A DNA stretch of 64,000 bases, from contig CAJQUW010003381.1 in NCBI GenBank assembly GCA_907163375.1, positions 62,001 to 126,000 on the forward strand, given 5' to 3'. Made by a program: the position numbers and the translations under genes. Shown here in pieces: positions 22,205 through 33,861 of this stretch. Each line of letters starts with the position of its first letter. Position 1 is the first letter of the stretch. The notes beneath the pieces are model-generated. The model searched no databases and was not told the DNA's origin. It saw nothing but the letters and a program-made list of their open reading frames with translations. This stretch comes from Prostheceraeus crozeri. Taxonomy: Eukaryota; Platyhelminthes; Polycladida; Euryleptidae.

Positions 22205-22445
22205 ACTTACTTACCTCCCAGTTTTGAGTCCCTGTTTCCTGAGTCCCTGTTGACGATATGTCATGCCGATTCTGGTGTGGGCGGTTTGCGCGTCTCCATG
22301 CAGCACGGTTCTGTTCAGTGCGACGGTCGAGGTGCAAATCTCGCAAATGATTCTCCACGTTATGCATCAATTTCTTCCTTAGGCCACCACAGATGTTCTG
22401 ACCGGGTGCTTCCACAAGTCGCGTCTTTTTGGGCCAAATAATCCT
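22205..22445 (-). mobile_element. LINE 3' end fragment within old BEL
   Basis: Minus strand reads GLRKKLMHNVENHLRDLHL then RTEQNRAAWRRA, the same C-terminal ORF2 pattern as 15326-15524, and ends with a GTAAGTAAGTAG tail at the low-coordinate side. No target duplication could be defined and the 5' boundary is approximate. Confidence 0.55.
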
Positions 22446-22485
22446 CATAATGTTTGATGTTATTGTCAACCCTTTGAAGCCATAC

Positions 22486-22908
22486 TGTAGTGACGCTTTG
22501 AAAAGGGGTTGATTTTAAGTCACTTTAATGTACGCAAAATATCTTAAAAGTATTTACAAATGTTAGAGACACATATTATTTACAAATTTGTCACAAATAC
22601 TCACTGGTGCCTCTTTTTAGCAGCATTCACATAAAACTACATGGAACAACTGAATTCAAATTCATAGCACAGCAACATACATAGTTAATTTAGGCATGCA
22701 TGAGGCCATGGCATGCATGAGGCCATAGCATGCATGAAGCCATAGACTTCTAGGACTATTCAAGTAGATTTCTTTGGTCATGACTTATGCGGCCAACATT
22801 TACATGCGAATCATACAATCAGTAGGCCTACTGTCTGTATGCAGATAGTAAAAAAAGAAGCCAAGTGAACGGGAGGGCGAATAAAGATCCTTAGTGCCCA
22901 GAACTACA
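22486..22908 (-). repeat. BEL 3' LTR
   Basis: 423 bp, TG...CA ends. Directly beyond it at 22909-22924 the minus strand reads GAGAGGGAGTGGGAGG, a polypurine tract in the correct place. A GCATGCATGAGGCCATA-type unit occurs three times here (about 22694-22745) but about twice in the other LTR. TA at 22598-22599 is the intact counterpart of the pogo insertion site in the other LTR. Confidence 0.9.
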
Positions 22909-23007
22909 CCTCCCACTCCCTCTCGTTCACTGGTAGGATCAGCACAAGTTTTCGCACGTCACGTTTCACACTTTGTCCATGCGGTAGTCCATGCGGTGGC
23001 CCATCTT

Positions 23008-24812
23008 CAGGCCTGTGATTACTCCTCAAATTCGCAGATTCCTCAAATATTTTTTTTACTCAAATCCTCAAAAATTCCTCAAATATAGCTTAACTAAGAG
23101 AAATTCCTCAAATGTGATACATTTCAGACTAAATGTAGGATAATGTATTGTTTTTTGAGGAATGGCGATGATATGTTAACTTCCAATCAAGAAGCTGAGA
23201 TAGAATCCTGTAACATGTATCCTACATCCTGACTGCTGAGCTTGAGCAATTATGATTTATAACGTGTTCTTATTTCACGTCGTTTTCATTTCTGCAAGCT
23301 ACAGGGCTGCAGATGTTCCGGTTTGTCTGGACTTATTTTTCTAAGCAGAGAAGTTGTCCGAAGTTATTGTCTGTCGAACTCACTCATTAAATGCTTTCAC
23401 GTATTTAATGAGTGAAACACTGCGATCAACCTATAGAAATAGTATATTTGAACACTGCAATTTTTTTACTTCTAACTTCATAATATTGCTTAGAATTCCA
23501 ACAATAAAATGCTTATTCAATTATTTTCATTAATTATCTTGACCTGTTTCACAGCCTTCTTTATGTTTCTGCGACTATAGGGTTGCCAAATGCATGCCTG
23601 TTCTTCTTAAAGAAGTTTATGATATCGATCTTCTATATCCACTATGTGATAACGTATAGGTAGCCCAGCTCACTTGGATTTCAATGCTCTTATCAACTGA
23701 AGCTTTTGCTTCACTCATTCTCTTCCATTATATTTCCTCTGAATATGAACACATTCGACGGGGTAAAGCGGATGGTCTCTAAATGTAGTGTCTATATGCC
23801 TCCTGGTCACTAGTATGTGGGAGTTAGAAGCTTATGAGGCTGTGCTATCCTATGAGTCTGCAGCTACGTTTTCCAGGGTTTGCAGACCGACATCTGAACA
23901 CAGGTTGATGTGAAAGTAATGCACACATCATTTATCGTTGTATGCGAACTGAGATTAATTAAGACATTCAAACCACATATTACTGGGTTGGTAGATTTTC
24001 AACCTAAGTCTGCTGCAAGATGTGGATGTCAATATCTCAGCGGAACTTCATGCGAATAGAGGTGATAATCTTTCACTCTTTGCCTAGATGAAACCAACGA
24101 CTTAGCTGGCAAGCCTGTTCCTGACATTTGTTTTGTGTCGTCTGAGAGAATTCTTGTTCATTTGAATGTAGATTGAAGCGATATGATCAAAGCGCTAACA
24201 GGTAAACAAGAGCCACCAAAACTTGTGCAGTAAAAAGTAGTATTAATATATTAGTGGGTAATGTGGCGTATCCTTCATAATACTGAATTTAAGCCACAAG
24301 CAACGTATTCCGTCAACGATTTTGATCTTTTAATAGTTATGGGTTACTCCTCCCAAAATTTGCCTAAGATCTGAAAATTAATCTTCACAATAGCCCCTGA
24401 TGCCTGTATTTAGGATATTTCCTACATTCAAAAATTGCAGTATACACATCTGACAAGCATAATTGAATTGGCGACGATAGCGTGAAGCACAGCGATATCA
24501 GTAGCTTGATCTGACATCCTCTGTTCGACACATTCTAAGCAGATAGTACTTGAGGATAGCAAATTAAATTCGTAACAACGCGTGAAGTGATTATGACCAG
24601 GCCAATATCCGTTTGTAATATACACAACTTCAAAAAGTGTGGTGTGGTCAACCCTGGGGTTGCCTTCTTCGACCTTCATGACTCGAAGTTTGGCCCAAAA
24701 TCCATGCTAAAATTTGGAGCTTTTTTGCAATTGCCATATTAGGCTCGGTTTCTATTCCTCAAATTTTTCAAGGAAAATCCTCAATTTTTCTCATAGGCTA
24801 ATCACAGGCCTG
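23008..24812. mobile_element. hAT-like element with CAGGCCTGTGATTA termini, 6-bp duplication
   Basis: The 14-bp ends CAGGCCTGTGATTA are perfectly inverted. CATCTT flanks both sides (23002-23007 and 24813-24818) and the next bases differ, so the duplication is 6 bp. The insertion cuts the BEL integrase C-terminal frame near its end. Subterminal DNA repeats ATTCCTCAAAT and ATCCTCAAAAATTCCTC. No transposase frame is seen. A second, diverged copy begins at 62798. Confidence 0.75.
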
Positions 24813-24818
24813 CATCTT

Positions 24819-26098
24819 GTCTGGATATGTTGCTGACACTTTTCCCAGTCTGTATTCACCACGGACAGTTTTGCTGTCTGCAACAAGCACAATGTCACCT
24901 TCTTGAAGATTTCTATGTGCTACATGCCATTTTTGTCTTATGATTGTGTTCGGAAGTGCATATTTCATCCATTCTTTCCAAAACTTCTCACTGACGTCCT
25001 GCACGTACTTGAAGCGTTTCAAAATTGTTTTTGGTTTGGCATCCCAAGGTCCTGGAGGAATCTGTGAGTTTGATCGCCCAAGCGACAAATCATTTGGACA
25101 TAGATATCCAATTTTGTGGTCCTCATTTCCCTTTGAGGCACGTATGGCTATCGGTCTTTCGTTCACGAGCTCTGCACTTTCAAATGAAATCGTTTGGAGT
25201 TCAGTAAAGGTCAAAACAGAATTTCGAATTGATATCCACATTGCCTTCTTAACCAGTTTGATCATTGCTTCAACTGCTCCGTTTGTATGAGGTGCGCATG
25301 GCGTGTGAAATTTCCACTCTGTTCCCTTCTCGCTTCCATATCTTTGTTGAGTTGTGGAATCGATTGATTTGATGAATTTCTTTAGCACTGAAGCAGCACC
25401 ATCAAAGTTTTTTTCCTGGATCACTGTAAATCACACTAGGATGACCGTGGATAGTTGCAAAGCGGCGATGAATTAACATGTAGCTTTCTGTTCCGAGATC
25501 TCGTGCAACATCAACATAGATCGCTCCAGTAGATAAGCAGGTGAAAACACATCTCTATATTTTCATTGTGGTTCTCTTGTTCACTTCTCCTCGAACGGTC
25601 ATCGGTACAAAAATAGTCGACATTTGTGTAGGTAAATGGTGGATTGGGTTGTACTTTGAAAGCAGGAATTTCACCCATCATTTGCTGAAATCTGACTTTC
25701 TTGAATTTTCTGCAAATGACACTGGAGTAGACGATCTTTTTCACAATGCGTCTTCCAGACAGAATCCAACAGCGAGAACGCAGCTTGATCATCGTTGCAT
25801 CAACACTAGAGTGTGATCGATTGTGAGCGTCTAATGCATACAGTCGTGCGATGGCATTGTTTGTCAAAATTGGAACAGTTATGTCTGGGTTACCATCACT
25901 TCCCAGTCGTCCACAAGTTGTAACCAATTGAGAATTTGTGTCATAATGAGGAACAAGTGCTGATAATTTTTCCGAATTCAAAGTTCTTTGACCAATTTGT
26001 AGAATGATATTTTCAGCACTTTGAAAGTCACTTGCAGTGTAATTCAATATCTTGTTTCCCTCTTGGTTATGTGTTATTGGTCTGGTTCTGTTTTCCAT
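24819..26098 (-). pseudogene. BEL/Pao integrase with DUF5641-like tail
   Basis: Inserts element cDNA into the genome. Minus strand: an H-x-SH...C..C zinc-binding region (HNRSHSSVDATM near 25800, then VICRKFKK), a PPFTYTNVDYF core start near 25630 with the first Asp, then after a frame break SEKGTEWKFHTPCAPHTNG near 25320 with NGAVEAMIK supplying the Glu, and a GDIVLVADS...RLGKV tail. At least two frameshifts separate the parts. The last residues are cut off by the element at 23008-24812. Confidence 0.85.
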
Positions 26099-26298
26099 GC
26101 TTTTGCTAAAAAAATGACTGCTGTCATCGTCCGGATCAATTTTGTCAAAGAACTGAATCTGTCAGGTTTCAAGCTTGTTTCTAAATTGTACAATCGTTCA
26201 TTTTGGTCTGTAGTTTCGTGAGAGACACAAGAAAAGGCTTTCCTTTGCAGTTTTGATATCACGGCTTCTTTATTGTGGGACACTTTTTGATCAATCGG

Positions 26299-27908
26299 TC
26301 ATGATTCTTCATTTTGCATCAGCCAGCTGGGTCCGGTTTGCCAAATACTATCTTGATCCAACTCACTCGGCTTGCAACCTCCGGTAATCAAATCAGCTGG
26401 ATTATCTTTTGACTGTACCCAAAACCAATCTTTGCGCGATGATTGATCATTGATTTCGCCCACTCGATTAGCAAAGAAAGTAGAAAATGTGAATGATTCT
26501 TTTTGCAATGCTCCCAGAACTGTTCGTGAATCGAGAAAGTGATAGACCTTTTCAAATTGTATCCGTGATGTGTTGACTAACCAAGTTCTCAGACGAACAG
26601 CAAAAACAGCTCCACATATCTCTGACTTTACCGTGTCACCTTTCAAATTCACAGGACATAGTTTGCCTTTGCTTTGGAGGATGCGAACATCATACTAACC
26701 ATTTGTCTCACACCGTACATAGGCTATACTCCCGAAAGCATTGTCAGATCCATCAGAGAATGTTATCAAATATGGTCGAGTTCCACCACTCACTTTCAGA
26801 CTTCGTGGAAAACTTATCGTGGGCAAATCAGCAATCTCTTTGAAGTAATCAATCAATTGTTTCCTCAATTCTTCAGGGATAGGCTCGTCCTAATCAACTT
26901 CTGTCTTTCAATTTCTGTTTTCCATCTCCAACTGCCAAGTTTTTCGAAATAATATGGATCCTTTCAGTTTTACTGGGGTTGAAAGACCAGTCGGATCAAA
27001 CGTTCCCATAATCTGACTCAAAACCATTCTTTTTGTCAACACTTGAGGAGTGTGAGAATCAATTTCATCTTTTTTCAGATTGGGCAGAGAGTGCATTTTT
27101 TGTATTTTCTTCGAAAAGTTGATTGCACTTCTGACATACAACAAATCCTCTTCAAGGTGGTATCCGAGTCCTAATGCAGTAACTTGCTCACCGGTATTGC
27201 ATTCGGCAGATTTATATCGAGAACTACATTGTCGGGATTGGTTCCGGACCTCACCCAAATTATTTTTTTCAATCCTCCTCTTGTCAAAATGGCTTCCATA
27301 TCGGATTGAATATTTTCTATCTGCTGATGCGAATCTGCACTCTCCAGGATGTCGTCGACATACATTGCTTTTTTGATTGACTCTCCGGCTTCTTTTTTGT
27401 CCTCAAATTCCGGCAGATCAGAAGTCAGACAAACAGCCAACATTGCGAGGCATGCAGCAGGACGATCTCCGATATTCAGACGTTGAATAACATAAGTTTG
27501 CGGTTACTTGCCATCACTCTCTTGCCATAAGAACCTGTGTAAATGCATCTCAGCTTCTTCCAACCAAACGCTGTTGTACATCTTTGTAATGTCTCCTATC
27601 AGACTGATCAAGCCTTCACGTAATCGTAGGACAACATTTTGAATTGGATTCAAGACATCTGGTCCTTTGTGCAAAATGCTATTCAATGAGACTCCACGGC
27701 AGGGTTGACTTGAGTTCCAAACCAATCGAGCTGGAGTTGTTTTACTGTTTGGATTCACAGCAATTTGATGCGCAATATACCAGGTTGGACCATTCCAAGA
27801 ATTCATTTCTTCTTCTGTCAATTTTCTTGCAGTGTTCCTTTTCAGCAAGTCTTGAATCTGAGATTCATACACTTGTTTCCAATCATTGTTTTTGTCGAGT
27901 CGACGCAT
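26299..27908 (-). pseudogene. BEL/Pao reverse transcriptase and RNase H region
   Basis: Minus strand in four or more frames. RT: WYIAHQIAVNPNSKTTPARLVW near 27770, GDITKMYNSVWL near 27590 (first catalytic Asp), then YVDDIL near 27350 (catalytic Asp pair). Connection: MGTFDPTGLSTPVKLKG near 26990. RNase H-like: KVYHFLDSRTVLGAL near 26550, ending in DNPADLITGG near 26390. The order fits a BEL pol; the frame breaks make it non-functional. Confidence 0.85.
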
Positions 27909-27971
27909 AGTTGACTGTAGAACTTTAGTGACGAGATTCTTGTTATCAGGAAGGCATGAAGGACTCTTTTC

Positions 27972-29156
27972 CTATGGATATTTTGTATCCCAATGTGATT
28001 GTGGGGAGTGGCAGTCTCTATCTGGTTTGAAAGTTAGACAGTCTTTCATAATCTCCAATTGTTTCTGGTCTTTCAATGACATGTTCCTGGATCCTGGAGA
28101 GCATTCACCACAACGGCATGATCCACATTTAGGAGAGAATGAGACACCTATTTCGTCATACTTGAACCAGTTCAACACACTTTTGACATCCATAATAGAG
28201 TTGCGGCATCTGAAGCACTTCGGAATTTCATCTCCTGTAAAATCGAAATCATAGTGCAAAGTAGCTTTCGTTGAATTTGTTTTGCTGAGACATGAAGTGG
28301 CTTCTGTTCTCAAACTCATTGCCAAATGTGTGCTCGACTTGTATACATCTGTTTCGATACTTTCTCTCAAAGCTGAGTGTGTTCCTCCGACAACGATGCC
28401 TAAGGGACCTATCCATAAGACTAGATCATCGACAGCGACTTTTCTTGACGGCATAATACCTGCATTGACTTGCGACAACAATACGTCGCACTCAGTTGGT
28501 CTTGACAGCTGCTTCAAACTGTAATCCGGGAATAATTTGCCCAACAAAGTACTGTCCACATTGCTATTGATGTTGGCAATGTTTTCAATTCCAAAAACAA
28601 TGACGTTGATAATTCCCATTCTTGATTTTAAACGAAGAACGCATCTCATTGTTTCGATTGTCTTTTCGATGCCGGCGATGCCACTAATCTTCAAAGCATA
28701 AGGTTCTCCGACAAGATTCAGTTTCTTCGCCATTCTAAATGTGATATAGTTCGTATCGCTGGCATTATCCCACAATACACCTAGTCGAGTGCTATTGATC
28801 GTCCATGCATTTTGCATCATCATGATGACTGGATTTTGATCGGATTGTCCATTGCATTTGTCGATTGTTTTACTTGTTAACGTTCTTACCGTTTTTTCTG
28901 AATTTTCACTGATCTTTTCTACATCATTTTCGTTGTTTTTCTTTTGATTACTTTCACTTGTCTCTAATTTCTGTTTGTGTAGTAGGAAATTAAGACCGCC
29001 TTTGTACTTCCGGCACACTGACGCCTCATTGTTGCATTTTGCACCGAAATGTCCGCTTTTTAAACATTTGTAACAGAGCTTGTTTTCTCTTACCGCCTCC
29101 CACCGTTCATCGACTGTCATCTGGCGAAAGTCTGCATTTCCAAACGGGGTGGTCAA
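27972..29156 (-). pseudogene. BEL/Pao nucleocapsid and A17-type protease region
   Basis: A 394-codon minus-strand frame. It starts with a CCHC knuckle (CYKCLKSGHFGAKC), followed by a Lys/Glu-rich linker, then the protease-like LWDNASDTNYI near 28775 carrying the active Asp, and a TECDVLLSQVNAG stretch near 28490. The C-terminal part has the Cys-rich PKCGSCRCGECSPG block typical of BEL pol ahead of the RT. It is separated from gag by a frameshift near 29110-29150. Confidence 0.85.
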
Positions 29157-30036
29157 CAGCTTTACGGGTGGGACAAATTGTCTTCTTCAGGCTGAAATCT
29201 TGCCCGTTGGTTTGGCTGGCCGGTTGTTTGCCGACTTTTGTGGTAGCCTTTTTGACTGGTAGATCGGAAGCCCTGTCGTCTGCAATTCTTAGCTGCCATT
29301 TTATAAACGTCAAGAATTTCTCTGGTCTTTCGTCCTCGGATACTTCCATGCCACATAGTGGGTAGATTGCTTCAAACCATTTGTCTTTTACTGTTGATGG
29401 AAGCTTTTCGACCAGTTTATTGATTATCGCAGGATTCTTCAAGCCACATTCGCTATCAAGGTCTTTCAAATCGTTGACCGCTGCGATGATGGATCGATAG
29501 AAAGAGGAGCATTTCATGTTGTCATTTGCACTTGGTGTTGGCATCAGTAATAACTCATCAATTATTTGGTTGATCACTTTACCCTTGCTTCCGTACATTC
29601 TTTTCAATTTTTCAAGCAAACTTCTTTCAGTCTTGTAATCGCTAGGCATCATAGAAAGCACGGCATCAGTGAGACATTCCGCAAGCACAACTTTCTTTCT
29701 GCGTCGGATGCTCGGGCCAATCGAGGTTTTACGACACTTAGGCATTCTTCTTTCCAGTCTCGAAATCTCCTGATGTTGCCATTGAAATTGGGGTAATCTA
29801 GGGCTTTCATCTTTATGCCTCCCATTGTCAGTCCGCCTTGATTTGAATTATTTTTCACACAGGAAGTCGATTGGGCAGTTGCAACAATATTCTTCTTTCT
29901 TTCTTTGTATTTATATTCTGCGTCTGAAAACTGTTTGTACACCGCTTTCACATAAGAGTCCATCTTCTCCTGCTCTTCTTATCAAATTTCCACTTCTTCA
30001 TCTTCTGGCAGCATCATCAATTCTAATTCCTCGTGA
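29107..30036 (-). pseudogene. BEL/Pao Gag, main part
   Basis: DUF1759-like BEL Gag: MDSYVKAVYKQF start-like segment at 29963, then LDYPNFNGNIRRFRDWK near 29790, a frameshift near 29690, then LTDAVLSMMPSDYKTE, KINQI-type helices and LVEKLPSTVKDKW near 29390, ending HPVWKC at the knuckle region. The N-terminal end is at 33561-33700, cut off by the hAT-like insertion. TGA and TAA stops lie in frame near 29980, before the internal ATG. Confidence 0.8.
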
Positions 30037-30573
30037 ATCTTAAGTAATGCTCCTAGCGACGACGCGAATTCGCGTTTGACGCGAATTACGCGAAATGAGA
30101 GTCTTCGACGCGAAATCAGAGGATGAGAATACGCGAAATTCTCATATCTATATTTGTCAATATTATGGACTTTTATAGCTGTATGTCTGTGTAAAAAATT
30201 GCATCCTGGTGGATGGAAGTGTGTGTGAATTGAACATTAAACATGTATGACAATGTATCACATTTTTGGAGATGTTATTATAATTATCAATCCAAAGTTT
30301 GCATGACACGCTCGTAGAAAGAAGTACCAATTAACCAAACACGTGATAGACATCAGTTATTGAAGCAGACAAAACATAATTCATATTCACAGATGAAACT
30401 GGATACATGCCGGTCAGGTTCAGGACTGAAAAACGTGTGATTTTCTAGCAACGAATTTGAGAAAATCCTCCACTGTAAAATTGTCAAAATTACATAGTAT
30501 GCGAATAAATTGAAATTTAATATGAATCGATGACATCATGATTCGATCTTTTAGTTTTAAAGTTTCCTGTCTA

Positions 30574-32373
30574 CAGGGTGTTTCAGAAATCCTGGGCACT
30601 TTGCATAAAAATTTTTATATCATGATCTTTATCTATATTTGCCATCGTAAAAGTGCCCTGACAGTCGCAAAACTTCATATTGATGCAAACATGTTATATA
30701 GCCGATGTATTCATGTACACCTGCAGATCTTAGTAAACTTATATAATTAGGGCTACTATCATTTTAACCACTAAATCGGGAAATGAAAAAGCCTTTTTTC
30801 TTTGATAAAGGTATACTTGTATAAGCAAATAATAGACATTTAACAAGAAAACAATGAGAGCATAGTCAAAGTACAAGTTATTGATCATGTTCAAACTGTT
30901 GGCCTTCCTTGGCAATGCACGCTCGAAATCGGGAAGAAACGGACTGGCAAACTTTATGACACAGTTCTGGAGTTATGTTGTGAACTTCTTCGATGATGAA
31001 GCTCCTTAAGTCTGGAAGACTCCTAGGTCGACGTGCAAAAACTCTATCTTTGAGGAAGCCCCATAAAAAAATCACAAGGTGTAAGGTTCGGAGAACGTGG
31101 GGTCCACTCCACATGACCTCGACGACCAATCCATCTTTCTTTAAAGTGCTGGTCCAGGTGTCTCCTGACTGATGTGGCGTAATGTGCCGGACAACCATCT
31201 TGCATGAACCACATATTGTCATCATTGATGGAGAAGACATGTTCACGAAGCAAGTCAAGATATTTCTCACCGTTGAGATTTCCATCGATGAATACAGGAC
31301 CAACTATTCCACTCGAACGAATGCCACACCATACCATTACGCCTGGGGCCTGACCATTACTTTCAACTGTGCACTGAGGGTTTTGTGTCGACCAGATTAC
31401 ACAGTTGTGTCGATTGACTGTTCCAGAAAGTTTGAATTGTGCTTCATCAGACCATAAGATGTTATTCGCGAACTCGGGATCTCTATCCATCATACCCAGT
31501 AAGATGTCGCAAGTTTCAACTCTGCGATCAAAGTCGTCTTCGGACAATTCATTTATCAAGCGTGGAATATACGGCTTGCACTTTAGTTCCTTGAGAAGTC
31601 TGTAAGTGGACGAATGGCTTAGATGACAGGCATTTGACAATTTCCGGCTTGACATAGGCTCGGCACCATTGTCAACAAGCAGCTCAACCAACACTGCCTT
31701 GTTTTCATCGGTCGTGATAGACCGTGGTCTACCGGTAGGCTTTTTCGGTTGAACACTACCAGTTTTATCAAACTGTTTATTGATGCGTCCAATCGTTCTA
31801 CGATCGATTGCATTCTCTCCATATTGACGTAAAAGTTGTCTTTCAACCTCAACAGCATTTTGAGAAAGAGAATATAAACGTACAGCCCTAATCTTCTGCT
31901 CAAGTCTGTCATCTTCAGCCGTAACGCGAGTATTTTAAAACTCTTACTTACTAACAGTGCAAAATGAAGAAATCGATATGTCAGTGAACGAATATCAGTT
32001 TGAATTTATGCGGAAAACAATGTATTAACGTTTGAAATCATAGAAATTGAGTATGCTTGTAAACTTACTGTGATTTGAGGTCAAGTATTCAATTCAAGTA
32101 TTGAAATTGATTATGGAATGAATAGCCTATCTAACATAACCATAGCTCAAAATCAACTAAAACAGCGGTATAAAATGCAAAATTATGAACAGTCATATTT
32201 GCTGATTGTCTGAGCAAATTAGCAGCGAATTCTAATGGAGGCGGAGTCCCTCACTTTTGCATAGACATAGTGTGACTCTTACTTCTATAGATTCAAATGG
32301 ACCTCGTTCGAATGGCTGCATAAATGGGAATTATGATTCATCAAGTTGTGCCCAGCATTTCTGAAACACCCTG
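30574..32373 (-). mobile_element. mariner-type element, DD41D
   Basis: Inverted ends CAGGGTGTTTCAGAAAT(C/G)CTGGGCAC match at 25 of 26 positions and are flanked by TA (30572-30573 and 32374-32375). The 1800-bp unit encodes one transposase on the minus strand. It lies inside the hAT-like element, which lies inside the BEL. Confidence 0.9.
30878..31927 (-). pseudogene. DD41D mariner transposase, one frameshift
   Basis: Cuts and pastes its element through TIR binding by N-terminal HTH units and a DDD catalytic core. Minus strand from about 31927: HTH region with KKPTGRPRS near 31750, second HTH HLSHSSTYRLLKEL near 31600, then LWSDEAQF near 31455, MQDGCPAHY near 31190 and RSPNLTPCDFF near 31070. 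There are 41 residues between the second and third Asp, the DD41D spacing reported for rosa/Visitor-like groups. The frame breaks right after the last motif, at an A7 run near 31065. No ATG opens the N-terminal end. Otherwise little decayed. Confidence 0.88.
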
Positions 32374-32667
32374 TAGTAAAGAGATGGTATAACGTTTCAG
32401 TGGTTTCCTATTAAAGACCTGGCATGTTAAAATTGCAATGTCACCCAAGAGCTATCCTACAGGCGCATCTAGAACACTTATTATTTTGTCTTTTAATGAA
32501 TGCTACAGCTTATCATGTAGTGCACCGTAAACATGTGCATAGTTACTATAGGATAATATGCATGCCTATTTCTGATGCTGCTTTACGAATACTTATGTAT
32601 TTCTTTATAATTACATCACATTTTTATGTATCAGGCGTTCAATCGTCAACGAAAAGCCGTGAAGTAG

Positions 32668-33277
32668 GACCCTGGGTGGTTATCTAAAGCAGATCAAAAT
32701 GGAGATGAATTTGGAAAATGGTGTCGCAACAAGAGTAAGGAAAACGATGTTACTGTGAGGGCACAGTGCATTGGGTGTAATACAACATTCGTAGTAAAGT
32801 ATGGAATAACTAAGGGCATGGGTTGGACTAATTCGACCATCCCGATTACTCCTAAGCTGAATCAAAGTGTCGCAGCGGCATACTCGAAGTATCAAGCAAT
32901 GCTACAAGAACGACGACAAAAAGAGAATGCTGAGAAAGCCGAAGCATTGGAAAAAGAGCTATCTAATGAAAATGAAATTGAACAGATGAGGAAAAATGAC
33001 AAAAGAAAGAAAAGTGAAAATATACGAAGAGATGAAGGCTAATGAAGAAGCGGTGATCCAGAAACTGAAGGAGAAGGAGAGATTACACAAACTTCTCGAA
33101 GAGGCCCAGCGTCAAGCTTTGAGGTCCGATCAGCAATTGGAGGAACTGCGGTCAGAACAGCGCAAGTTGGACCAGAGACAAAAACGATTATCTGATCAGA
33201 TTGCGCGGTCGGCTTTGAAACGTCATATTGATGATTCAAGAAAAGAAGGCCCATTATCGAAGCGACCTAAATGCTGA
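32668..33277 (+). pseudogene. zinc-finger plus coiled-coil ORF inside hAT-like element
   Basis: Frame from 32668 reads WLSKADQNGDEFGKWC, then A-Q-C-I-G-C, then F-V-V-K-Y-G, similar to the CxxC zinc-finger entry module found near the N-terminus of hAT proteins (usually followed by an L-x-x-H stretch, not clear here). A Glu/Lys-rich helix follows to a stop at 33042. An overlapping frame (32996-33277) continues the coiled coil with heptad-like Leu spacing and a basic end, KRHIDDSRK. One frameshift near 33000 would join the two. It may be a hAT remnant or a captured host gene; I do not recognise the whole. Confidence 0.45.
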
Positions 33278-33560
33278 ATGAATAATAACATTCACTCATG
33301 ATAATCATATACATGCATTTTTGACAGCAATTTCTTATCGTGATAGTCTGATATATAGTACATCTATTAGGTCGATGAAATAACGAGTTCTTATTAAAAG
33401 TAATTATCATGTAAATGATGATGTAATAGATGTTTTGTGCTGATTGATAAGCGTGACTATGATGTATAGGCTACTTTATAGCTAAATCAACCGATTTGGC
33501 GTTGACGCGAAATTTTTCGCGTGACGCGAAATGAGAGGTCAAGTGTCGCTAGGAGCACTG

Positions 33561-33700
33561 ATCTTAAGCACATTATTCATTGTTGTTTTGATGTCATGCC
33601 ATACATCCTCCAAGTCCGAATCCGTTGCCAGGTCTAGGCGCTTCACCCTTTGAGTTAGCCTGCTTCTCGCGGGCCGACGTTTTTTGCGTTTTTCTTCCAT
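33561..33700 (-). pseudogene. BEL/Pao Gag N-terminal piece
   Basis: ATG at 33700 (minus) lies 47 bases inside the 5' LTR end. The piece is basic (EEKRKKRRPARSRL) and then acidic (DLATDSDLEDVW) and runs into the target duplication, resuming at 30036 in the same frame. Confidence 0.75.
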
Positions 33701-33861
33701 GATTTTTATGTTGCAATTCAATTATTTGTTACTCACCAATATTTTGCTGTAGTGACGCTTTGAAAAGGGGTTGATTTTAAGTCACTTTAATGTACGCAAA
33801 ATATCTGAAAAGTATGTACAAATGTTAGATTCACATATTATTTACAAATTTGTCACAAATA

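Larger units (their letters stand above)
30045..33560. mobile_element. hAT-like element with TGCTCCTAGCGAC termini, in BEL gag
   Basis: Left end TAATGCTCCTAGCGAC; right end, inverted, CAGTGCTCCTAGCGAC. A perfect 8-bp duplication ATCTTAAG flanks it (30037-30044 and 33561-33568), as for hAT. The BEL gag frame is continuous when the insert and one duplication copy are removed. Subterminal DNA at both ends repeats GACGCGAAAT words. It contains a small zinc-finger/coiled-coil gene (32668-33277) and a mariner (30574-32373). No full hAT transposase is visible. Confidence 0.8.

Noticed and set aside
22694-22745. GCATGCATGAGGCCATA repeats as a CRISPR-like array
   Set aside because: No spacers, only three adjacent units, and a eukaryotic LTR context; a minisatellite.
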